DNA from: Elusimicrobia bacterium UBA4817
GTDB lineage: Bacteria > Elusimicrobiota > UBA8919
Assembly: GCA_002402375.1 (NCBI GenBank)
Contig: DHFT01000045.1
Span: forward strand, 1-49,298
Reading direction: 5' to 3'
Length of the DNA: 49,298 nucleotides
The position numbers and the translations under genes are program-made. How positions within the stretch are numbered: the stretch's first letter is position 1; every line of letters begins with the position of its first letter. The notes beneath the pieces are model-generated. The model was not told the DNA's origin, made no database searches, and saw only the letters and a list, made by a program, of their open reading frames with translations. Below are positions 41,357 to 48,299 of this stretch, in pieces.

Positions 41357-42160
41357 ATGATTGATTACAATTATGTAAGAAAATTGAGTGGAAAAATCGG
41401 TATTCCGGAAGAAACCATTGAAAAGGACTTCTGCATAGAATTATTGCTCAGCCGATTTTGTAACAGTGCCATCCTAACAAAAAATTTGGTATTTCGCGGC
41501 GGGACAGCATTTAAAAAAATATATTTTCCGGAGTTTCGCTATTCGGAGGATTTGGATTTTTTACTAAAATCCGACGGTAATTTGAATATTTATGAAAAAA
41601 CCATCGGAGATATGTTAAGTAAAGCATCGAAGCGGTTGCCCGTTGCACTGAAAATTAAAAGTGTTTTTTATCCCCAGCATGGGCATTTGCAAATGTTTGT
41701 TTCATATGATATTATTCCGGAAATTCATTCCGCCAAAGAACTGAAGATAGACATAATTGAGGACAGCACTGTATTGCCTTCCCGAAATAGAAAAATAAAT
41801 TTTTCTTATGAATATTTTAAAAAGTCAGATTGTTTTCTGAATACATATAATTTGGAATCAATAATTGCCGAAAAAATCGGTAGAATTTTGGATGTGGTAG
41901 ATGAACCGCGCGATTTGTGGGATTTACGGTATTTGCTGAAATCAAAAATAAAAATTAGAGATGCCAAAAAATCATTCGGGAAAAAATACGGGACAGAAAT
42001 AAATATATCAAGTTTGCTTAATGCCGTAAAAAATAAAAATTACAAAAAAATGTGGGATGTAAGGTTGAAAAACCAATTGCCGAATCTCACCGAGTATGAA
42101 ACAGTTGTTAAAGAACTTGAAATTTTAATAAAATCCTACTTTGGCAATGTGCAAAAATAG
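41357..42160 (+). CDS. abiEii: AbiEii-type nucleotidyltransferase toxin
   Basis: 267 residues of the AbiEii/AbiGii family. The nucleotidyltransferase core reads NLVFRGGTAFKKIYFPEFRYSEDLDFLL, with the GGT...K and RxSxDLD catalytic motifs, and later LKIDIIED and the helical region LESIIAEKIGRILDVVDEPRDLWDLRYLL. Such toxins transfer nucleotides, some to tRNA, to stop growth on phage infection. Its stop is 2 nt before the mnmG ATG, so read-through could add to mnmG expression. Confidence 0.93.
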   Translation: MIDYNYVRKLSGKIGIPEETIEKDFCIELLLSRFCNSAILTKNLVFRGGTAFKKIYFPEFRYSEDLDFLLKSDGNLNIYEKTIGDMLSKASKRLPVALKIKSVFYPQHGHLQMFVSYDIIPEIHSAKELKIDIIEDSTVLPSRNRKINFSYEYFKKSDCFLNTYNLESIIAEKIGRILDVVDEPRDLWDLRYLLKSKIKIRDAKKSFGKKYGTEINISSLLNAVKNKNYKKMWDVRLKNQLPNLTEYETVVKELEILIKSYFGNVQK

Positions 42161-42162
42161 TT

Positions 42163-43920
42163 ATGTTCACATATCCTGAAAAATTTGATGTGATTGTTGT
42201 TGGTGCCGGGCATGCGGGTTGCGAGGCAGCTTTAAGTTCAGCGAGGATGGGGATGAAAACCCTGCTTTTGACAATCAATGCCGATACCGTTGCGCAGATG
42301 TCCTGCAATACTGCCATCGGCGGTGTTGCAAAAGGCCAAATCGTCAGAGAAATTGATGCGCTCGGCGGTGAGATGGCAAAAAATACGGATAAAACAGGTA
42401 TTCAGTTTCGCATTCTTAATCGCTCAAAAGGCCCTGCTGTTCAATCACCCCGTGCACAATGCGACAAAAAACTTTATCAGTTCACGATGAAACACACGCT
42501 TGAAAAACAAAAAAACCTGCGGTTCATTCAGGCGGAAGCGGTTGAAATTTTAACCTCCGGGAAAAAAGCAATCGGTATTATCGCAAACCCGTCAATAAAA
42601 TTTTTCGGAAAAGTTATTATTGTTACTACGGGCACTTTTCTGAAAGGGCTTATTCACATAGGAGAAACAACTTTTCATTCAGGCCGAAGCGGCGAGTTTG
42701 CGGCGATGCATCTTTCTGACTCACTGAAAAAACTTGGATTTGAGGTGGGGCGACTTAAAACAGGTACACCGCCGAGAATTAACGGAAAAACGATTGATTA
42801 TTCAAAATGTACCGCTCAACCCGGCGATGAACCTGCCATACCCTTTTCATATTTTACAGAAAAAATAACTCAGAAACAAATTCCTTGTTGGCTCACTTAT
42901 ACTAATGAAAAGACACACAAAATTATTTCAGAAAATTTTCATCGTGCGCCGCTTTTCTCGGGTCAGATTAAAGGAATAGGACCCAGATATTGTCCGTCAA
43001 TTGAGGATAAAGTAAAAAAATTTCCGGAAAAAAACCGCCACCAACTCTTTCTTGAGCCGGAGGGATATAATACGGAAGAGGTCTATTGCAACGGGCTTGC
43101 GACCTCGCTTCCTTACGATGTCCAGTATGAAATGTTGAGGATGATAGACGGGCTGGAAAATGTAGAAATGATAAGACCCGGTTATGCGATTGAATATGAT
43201 TTTTGCCAGCCGACACAACTGAATCCTACGCTTGAAACAAAAAATATTGAAAATCTTTTTTTTGCCGGACAGATTAACGGAACTTCCGGTTATGAGGAGG
43301 CGGCTGGTCAGGGAATAATTGCCGGAATAAACGCAGTTGCAAAAATAAAAGGTATTGAGCCGCTGGTTTTGAGACGGGACGAAGCGTACATCGGAGTTTT
43401 AATAGACGATTTGGTGACGAAAGGAGTTCTTGACCCTTACAGAATGTTCACCTCCCGTGCCGAATACCGTTTGCTTTTGCGTGCAGATAATGCCGATTTG
43501 CGTCTGATGAACTACGGTTATAAATACGGTTTGATTGACGGCGAAATTTACGAAAAGTTTAAGCGGTACAGGGAACTTGTTAAAGGAAACAATTCCGGGT
43601 TTGACGGAGATATTTCACCGTGGACAAAAGAGAAAGCCGACTATGAAATTGAAATAGAAAAAAAATATGCCGGCTACATAAAAAGACAACTCTCGGATGT
43701 TGAGAAATTCAAAAAAATTGAGAGCAAAACAATTCCGGAAAAAATTGACTATGACAAGATTCCGGGTTTGTTGACGGAAAGCAGGCACAAATTAAATCAG
43801 GTACGGCCGGTTTCCATCGGTCAGGCATCAAGAATTTCAGGGGTTACGCCCGCGGATTTAAGCATAATTATGATATGGCTAGAAAAGAAAAAGCGGATAA
43901 AAAAGGCAAATTATGAATAA
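42163..43920 (+). CDS. mnmG: tRNA uridine-5-carboxymethylaminomethyl enzyme MnmG
   Basis: FAD-dependent partner of MnmE in wobble-uridine modification. 585 residues, somewhat shorter than the usual 620-630. FAD-binding MFTYPEKFDVIVVGAGHAGCEAA, NTAIGGVAKGQIVREIDALGG, TGTFLKGLIHIG, RLKTGTPPRI, GQINGTSGYEEAAGQG, and C-terminal RPVSIGQASRISGVTPADLSIIMIW. Its first 18-39 bp recur four times upstream. The gene is separated from mnmE by the accessory block and overlaps the next gene by 8 bp. Confidence 0.97.
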   Translation: MFTYPEKFDVIVVGAGHAGCEAALSSARMGMKTLLLTINADTVAQMSCNTAIGGVAKGQIVREIDALGGEMAKNTDKTGIQFRILNRSKGPAVQSPRAQCDKKLYQFTMKHTLEKQKNLRFIQAEAVEILTSGKKAIGIIANPSIKFFGKVIIVTTGTFLKGLIHIGETTFHSGRSGEFAAMHLSDSLKKLGFEVGRLKTGTPPRINGKTIDYSKCTAQPGDEPAIPFSYFTEKITQKQIPCWLTYTNEKTHKIISENFHRAPLFSGQIKGIGPRYCPSIEDKVKKFPEKNRHQLFLEPEGYNTEEVYCNGLATSLPYDVQYEMLRMIDGLENVEMIRPGYAIEYDFCQPTQLNPTLETKNIENLFFAGQINGTSGYEEAAGQGIIAGINAVAKIKGIEPLVLRRDEAYIGVLIDDLVTKGVLDPYRMFTSRAEYRLLLRADNADLRLMNYGYKYGLIDGEIYEKFKRYRELVKGNNSGFDGDISPWTKEKADYEIEIEKKYAGYIKRQLSDVEKFKKIESKTIPEKIDYDKIPGLLTESRHKLNQVRPVSIGQASRISGVTPADLSIIMIWLEKKKRIKKANYE

Positions 43921-44215
43921 TTTTGCAAGTAATGATGTCCCGTTGGATGTTCTTGACACCGAACTTGTTTTGGAGGTCACTTCAAAAAATATTTTAGGAT
44001 TTAAAAAACTGTTCAAATTTTTTGATGCCCATTTTGAGTATAAAAATTTTTTCGGAAGAAAAAGAAAGGTATATTACAGTTTGATAGAAAAAATTTACTG
44101 TGTTAAAAACAAAATAAAAATAAAACTTTATGGTAAAATGTTCGCCATAACGTTATGCGGTGTTAAAAATCCCGGAGTGAATTACGAAAAATTGAAAAAA
44201 CTTACCGGTTTCTGA
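43913..44215 (+). CDS. Hypothetical protein
   Basis: 100 residues, basic and beta-rich (YYSLIEKIYCVKNKIKIKLYGKMFAITLCGVKNPG). It overlaps mnmG by 8 bp and the next gene begins 2 bp after its stop, so it is part of the mnmG transcript. No family recognised. Confidence 0.6.
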   Translation: MNNFASNDVPLDVLDTELVLEVTSKNILGFKKLFKFFDAHFEYKNFFGRKRKVYYSLIEKIYCVKNKIKIKLYGKMFAITLCGVKNPGVNYEKLKKLTGF

Positions 44216-44217
44216 AT

Positions 44218-46104
44218 ATGTCATTTTTAATTTTTAATTTTTCATTTTTAATTTATCTGTACACCATGTATCCGACGATATCGCCCTATCGCGACAGCGG
44301 TGATATGCTCGTTTCCGCATTTACACTGGGTATTGCTCATCCGCCCGGTTATCCGCTTTATGTTTTGTTGGGGAAAATTTTTACTGTTTTGGTTCCGGCA
44401 GGTTCCATCGCATATAGGGTAAATTTGCTCTCCGCATTTTTCGGTGCATTGAGTTGCAGTGTCCTATATTTTTTGATTAAAAACCTGTATGAAAAATTAT
44501 TCACGGATAAAAAAATCCTGAAAGTTTTTGTTTGCTTGTTTGTTGTTTTACAATTCTGTTTTAGTTCATCGATGCACTCATTAAGCATCGTTTCGGAGAT
44601 GTATTCAATAAACGCATTTTTTGCCGTTCTGATAATTTACCTTTTCCTTCTACCTTCTACCTTCTACCTTCTACCTGCCTTTCTGTTCGGTCTGGGTCTC
44701 GGCAATCATCAGACGCTTGTGCTTATAGTTCCCGGAATAATTTATTTACTGATTAAGCGATTAGGCAAAACCTTTCTACCCTCTACCTTCTACCTTCTAC
44801 CTGCCTTTTTGCTGGGTTTCTCCATCTATCTTTTTCTACCTATTCGGTCTGCACAAAATCCGACAGCAAATTGGGGCGACCCGTCGGCTTCGGCAAGAAA
44901 CTTTTACAGGGTTTTGACCCGCGCCGATTACGGCGGAGTTCGTCTTCATCCCGAAAAAAGCCCGACGGAGCAGAACGCTTCTACGGTAGCAAAAAATATT
45001 TTTAATTTCCTGAAAGTATCAACGGAAGATATTTCCGGAAATGGTTATGTTTTTAGCAATATATTAAAGATTGCATGGATTTTCGGGACGTTAATCTATA
45101 TTTATTTTGTAATAGATAAAAAACTTTTCTGGACGCTATTTTTGCTCTGGTTTTTTTCGGGTCCCGTGTTCTTTGTCGTATCAAATTTGCCGCTCTCCGA
45201 TAAAACTTCCTTGCCGATTTTGGAGCCGTATCTTATTATGCCGTCAATTATTTTTATGGTTTGGTATAGTTTCGCGCTTTTTTATGGATACACAGTTATA
45301 AGTAAATTGTTGAAAGTGAGCGAAAAAATTATTATTGTTCTTGTTTTTGTCGGTCTCTCCGGATTATTTTTATATAGATTGCCGCAGTTGTCAAAACGGT
45401 ATGAATTTATCGGATACGATTATTCAAAGGACTTGCTCAAAACACTGCCAAAAAATTCGGTATTATTTAATCCGGACGATACGACAACTTTTACTCTTAA
45501 ATATCAGCAGGATTGCCTTCAAAAAAGAAAAGATGTTAAACTGGCAGTTTTTTACAAAACATTGTGGGGTTATCAACAACTGAAAAAGAAGTATCCCGAG
45601 ATTTTACCTGAATATGAGATAAAATCAGGGATTGAACTTGAGGCAACACTTTTGTCGTATAATTTTGAGCGTTTTCCTTTTTACTCGGATAATATATCCA
45701 AAATTCCGCCGAACTATAAAATTACACCCCGCGGGATTCTTTACAGCAATTCGGATATTTCATCGTCGGAAAAGATGTTTGATTTTTATATTTTGCCCCC
45801 TCGCACTTTCGGAAAAAAGAGGTTTTTCACCAATCAGATAATAAATTATTACTCCGCGGGATACAACAATCTGGGGCTTGTATTTAACGAAAAAAAATTA
45901 TACAATAAAAGCGTTCCGCTCTTTGAAAAAGCAATTTCTGTTGACCCGTCGCTTTCGCAGGCGTATAATAATCTGGGCGTAGTGTATTGGGAAAAAATGG
46001 ATTATGAAAAAGCGGTCGGGTATTTTTCACAGGCACTTAAAAATGCTCCGAACGACGAAGGCGTAAAAAGAAATCTTTTTATGGCACAGGAAAAAATCAG
46101 ATGA
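44218..46104 (+). CDS. DUF2723 membrane protein with C-terminal TPR
   Basis: 628 residues. The N-terminal motif MYPTISPYRDSGDMLVSAFTLGIAHPPGYPLYVLLGK is the DUF2723/TMEM260 signature; human TMEM260 is a protein O-mannosyltransferase, so a GT-C glycosyltransferase activity is likely. About ten TM helices, then a soluble region and two TPR units (YNNLGLVFNEKKLYNKSVPLFEKAI, YNNLGVVYWEKMDYEKAVGYFSQAL). Three membrane segments are encoded by heptamer repeats: SFLIFNFSFLIYL at the start, LLPSTFYLLPAFLF near 145 and FLPSTFYLLPAFLL near 190. It overlaps rsmG by 4 bp. Confidence 0.85.
   Translation: MSFLIFNFSFLIYLYTMYPTISPYRDSGDMLVSAFTLGIAHPPGYPLYVLLGKIFTVLVPAGSIAYRVNLLSAFFGALSCSVLYFLIKNLYEKLFTDKKILKVFVCLFVVLQFCFSSSMHSLSIVSEMYSINAFFAVLIIYLFLLPSTFYLLPAFLFGLGLGNHQTLVLIVPGIIYLLIKRLGKTFLPSTFYLLPAFLLGFSIYLFLPIRSAQNPTANWGDPSASARNFYRVLTRADYGGVRLHPEKSPTEQNASTVAKNIFNFLKVSTEDISGNGYVFSNILKIAWIFGTLIYIYFVIDKKLFWTLFLLWFFSGPVFFVVSNLPLSDKTSLPILEPYLIMPSIIFMVWYSFALFYGYTVISKLLKVSEKIIIVLVFVGLSGLFLYRLPQLSKRYEFIGYDYSKDLLKTLPKNSVLFNPDDTTTFTLKYQQDCLQKRKDVKLAVFYKTLWGYQQLKKKYPEILPEYEIKSGIELEATLLSYNFERFPFYSDNISKIPPNYKITPRGILYSNSDISSSEKMFDFYILPPRTFGKKRFFTNQIINYYSAGYNNLGLVFNEKKLYNKSVPLFEKAISVDPSLSQAYNNLGVVYWEKMDYEKAVGYFSQALKNAPNDEGVKRNLFMAQEKIR
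44222..44255. repeat. TTTTTAA-type heptamer repeat in coding sequence
   Basis: Tandem TTTTTAA / TTTTTCA units at the start of the DUF2723 gene, translated as FLIFNFSFLIY. The true start could lie after it; the conserved region begins at MYPTIS (44266). Confidence 0.65.
44644..44804. repeat. Two CTTCTAC heptamer runs inside the DUF2723 gene
   Basis: CCTTCTA units in tandem at 44644-44678 (about five) and at 44773-44803 (about four). Both keep frame and encode PSTFYLLPAF in predicted membrane helices. The same heptamer in changed form (ACCGTCT) is in rsmG. Confidence 0.8.
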
Positions 46105-46734
46105 CTTCTGAAAATTTGAAAGTTTTTTTGGACGGGCTTAAGGTTCTCAACATAAAACTTGACGAACAGCAAATAGAAAAATTTTCGGTCTATCTTGACG
46201 AACTGAAAAAGTGGAATGGGCGGTTTAATTTGATAGGTCCCGCAACGGACGAGGAAATAATTAAAAGACATTTTCTGGATTCGTTAAGCATAATTTCGGT
46301 TTTACCGTCTACCGTCTACCGTCTACCGTTTTAGACATCGGCTCCGGGCCGGGTTTCCCGGGCATTCCTGTAAAAATAGCATTGCCGGATATTTCACTGA
46401 CGCTTTTGGATTCATCAAAAAAGAAAACGGAATTTTTGAGGCATCTGTGCAAAAAATTAGATATAAAAGCGGAAATAATCTGTGACAGGGCGGAGAGTAT
46501 AGCCAAAATGTCTACGCAACGGGATAAATATGATTTTGTGACGGCAAGAGCCGTAGCCAAATTGTCAACAGCGGAAAAACTCTGCCTGCCTTTTCTTAAA
46601 AGTAAAGGAACCTTAATTTTACAAACAGGAAATAAAACAGATATCAAACTGAAAAACGGAGAAATTATGAAAAAGTTTAATCTGCCGGGAAAAATCCTGC
46701 CTGGCCGTGTGGTTTTATCAATCAGAAAAAAACC
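46101..46734 (+). pseudogene. rsmG: 16S rRNA methyltransferase RsmG, frameshifted at a heptamer repeat
   Basis: RsmG (GidB) methylates G527 of 16S rRNA. The N-terminal part (LYLDELKKWNGRFNLIG-like VYLDELKKWNGRFNLIGP, HFLDSLSIISVLP) runs in one frame to a TAG at 46332-46334. The SAM-binding part (LDIGSGPGFPGIPVKI, LLDSSKKKTEFLRHL, TARAVAKLSTAEKLCLPFL) continues in another frame. The break is exactly at a run of ACCGTCT heptamers (46304-46330). Adding one unit or removing two would restore the frame. It may be a true inactivation, a phase switch or an assembly error. The C-terminal end runs without a stop into a type IV prepilin. Confidence 0.88.
46304..46330. repeat. ACCGTCT heptamer run in rsmG
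   Basis: Three ACCGTCT units plus ACCGTT. Seven is not divisible by three, so each gain or loss changes the reading frame of rsmG. In the present state the frame is closed. Confidence 0.9.
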
Positions 46735-47158
46735 TTCGGGGTTTACGCTTATTGAACTTATGATAGTTGTTGCGCTCATTGGCATTCTTGCTTCCATTGC
46801 AATTCCCAAATTTGCGGAAATGATAAGAAGAACAAAACAGGGGAAAACAAAAGGGGAGTTGGGAAATTTAAGGAGCGCAATAACCCTATATTACAGCGAT
46901 TTTGAAGGGATGCAATATCCTCAAAATGCCGTTGCTATTTCTAATGAAACCGGTCCTGTGCAAACAAAATATCTGTCAAAAATGCCGACCGTAAAACTTG
47001 GGTTAACCAATTATCAGGAAACGACCGATATTGATGATTTTAATGTCGGGGATGCTTTAACCGATTTGGGAAATTGGGGCTACATTTCAACCAGCGGCAG
47101 TGTTTTTGTAAATTGCGCCCACACCGATTCCAGCGGTAATTTCATAAGCAGTTGGTGA
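46709..47158 (+). CDS. Type IV prepilin / pseudopilin, fused in frame to RsmG end
   Basis: The N-terminal signature KKPSG|FTLIELMIVVALIGILASIAIPKFAEM is split here by the prepilin peptidase site after Gly; then a short GspG-like pilin domain (GELGNLRSAITLYYSDFEG). The leader would normally be MRKKPSG, but the codon there is ATC (46721-46723), so IRKKPSG is at once the end of RsmG (LSIRKK) and the leader. GTG at 46709 is the nearest standard start and is used here with low certainty. Alternatively the pilin is made as an RsmG fusion. No other pilus genes are in the window. tRNA-Arg follows after 6 bp. Confidence 0.7.
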   Translation: MVLSIRKKPSGFTLIELMIVVALIGILASIAIPKFAEMIRRTKQGKTKGELGNLRSAITLYYSDFEGMQYPQNAVAISNETGPVQTKYLSKMPTVKLGLTNYQETTDIDDFNVGDALTDLGNWGYISTSGSVFVNCAHTDSSGNFISSW

Positions 47159-47164
47159 AAAGAT

Positions 47165-47238
47165 GCGCCCGTAGCTCAACCGGATAGAGCGGCTGGCTTC
47201 GAACCAGTAGGTTGGGAGTTCAACTCTCCCCGGACGCT
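47165..47238 (+). tRNA. tRNA-Arg (anticodon UCG)
   Basis: 74 nt that fold as a cloverleaf: acceptor GCGCCCG/CGGACGC (one C-A mismatch at pair 4-69), D stem GCTC/GAGC, anticodon stem GCTGG/CCAGT with loop CTTCGAA (anticodon TCG), T stem GGGAG/CTCCC with loop TTCAACT. CCA is not encoded. Reads CGA codons (CGN with modification). Confidence 0.92.
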
Positions 47239-47262
47239 TTTTACTTTTTAACAACAAAAAAA

Positions 47263-47296
47263 GACGACTGAGATTTATATCAGCCGTCCTTTTTGT
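47263..47296 (+). terminator. Bidirectional intrinsic terminator
   Basis: Stem GACGACTGA / TCAGCCGTC (one mismatch, 47263-47288, 8-nt loop) followed by CTTTTTG and further T runs; an A-rich run precedes it, so it can also end the minus-strand lipoprotein transcript. It separates the tRNA from the convergent gene. Confidence 0.85.
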
Positions 47297-47308
47297 TTTT
47301 TTCAAAAT

Positions 47309-48283
47309 TTATGCTGCACCGGTTATTATGTATGTTTTTCCGGTTGCTATGTCGGTATAGGTTCCCGTTCCGTCGGCGCTTATTTCAATAGTTGCAACTG
47401 TTGTTCCGTCGGCTGACTTGACCACTCCGCTTACGCTTCCGTCGGACTTAAATGTCATAGTTCCCGTCTCGCCCGTTGAAGATGTAAATGTCTGCGTGCC
47501 CGAAACAGGCCCTTTTTCCCCAACATACATATCAACAGTAACATTTAATGTCTGACCCATGTGCAACGTAACCGTTCCGCTGCCTGTCATGTGGGCGGGC
47601 TTGGCATCCGTCGCTTTTTGAGCCATCGCCGAGTTCAATGTCAGATTGATTGTGCCGCCGGGAATATTTCCGGTAACGGTATTTGTCATTGAATCCGGAA
47701 AGTTTGTAATGATAAATAAAGCAAACCCTTGCAAATCGGTTTGCAATTCTGGGAGCGAAGTAATCTCGTGCCACGCAATCGGCGTGTTACCGCTCAATTT
47801 ACAAACCATTGACGGAATGTATCTCGGAAATGTTGTTGTTAGTCCTATCGATGATGTCAGAATTTTATCCGTCTCCAATAACGACTGCGAAGCATATAAA
47901 TACAAATTTTCCCATGATGTTCCAAAAGGCCCTTCAAGATTGAAATAAACAACCTCGCTTCCTTTCTTGAATTGAATTGTTACCGTCATTCCCATTGGGT
48001 CGGTAATCGTGTATTTTCCTTCCGCATCTGCTTCGCCGAGTTCCTGCATTTTACTTCCGACTTTTGCAGGAGCGCCGTAAGTAGGAGTGGTCCCCGCACC
48101 GGCACCGTAACCCGAACTCTTGAAAAGTGCCACAACCGCCGAAGCCATCGGACTACTTTCATATGAATCCGCACTTGTTCCCGTCAAAAGTGCCGTTTTC
48201 TTTTCGTTCTTACCGCAACCAACAAAGGCAGTAAGTAGTAAGTAGTAAGTAGTAAGTAGTAAAACTGAATTAAATTTTTTCAT
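47309..48283 (-). CDS. Putative lipoprotein, Ser/Thr/Gly-rich
   Basis: 324 residues. Lipoprotein signal MKKFNSVLLLTTYYLLLTAFVGC (Cys at 23), whose hydrophobic core is encoded by a GTAGTAA-type heptamer repeat (48230-48264). The mature part starts with a Gly/Ala-rich linker and ends in repetitive beta strands (GTQTFTSSTGETGTMTFKSDGSVSGVVKSADGTTVATIEISADGTG split), like simple toast-rack or beta-helix surface proteins. No family recognised. It follows the beta-barrel gene by 16 bp in the same operon, so both are probably in the outer membrane. Confidence 0.7.
   Translation of the reverse strand: MKKFNSVLLLTTYYLLLTAFVGCGKNEKKTALLTGTSADSYESSPMASAVVALFKSSGYGAGAGTTPTYGAPAKVGSKMQELGEADAEGKYTITDPMGMTVTIQFKKGSEVVYFNLEGPFGTSWENLYLYASQSLLETDKILTSSIGLTTTFPRYIPSMVCKLSGNTPIAWHEITSLPELQTDLQGFALFIITNFPDSMTNTVTGNIPGGTINLTLNSAMAQKATDAKPAHMTGSGTVTLHMGQTLNVTVDMYVGEKGPVSGTQTFTSSTGETGTMTFKSDGSVSGVVKSADGTTVATIEISADGTGTYTDIATGKTYIITGAA
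48230..48264. repeat. GTAGTAA heptamer run in signal peptide
   Basis: Five AGTAGTA-type units in tandem; on the coding strand they give LLLTTYYLLLT. The lipoprotein at 32314 has a similar core made from a related repeat. Confidence 0.85.
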
Positions 48284-48299
48284 CTAAATCCACCTCCCC

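Noticed and set aside
35038..42201. CRISPR-like array from the five mnmG-start repeats
   Set aside because: The intervals are 1-2 kb, each with complete genes, and there are no cas genes; the repeats are not palindromic and they translate as the mnmG N-terminus.
35038..42201. Integron cassette array
   Set aside because: No integron integrase in the window, no attC-type folded sites at the junctions, and the repeats match a housekeeping gene start.
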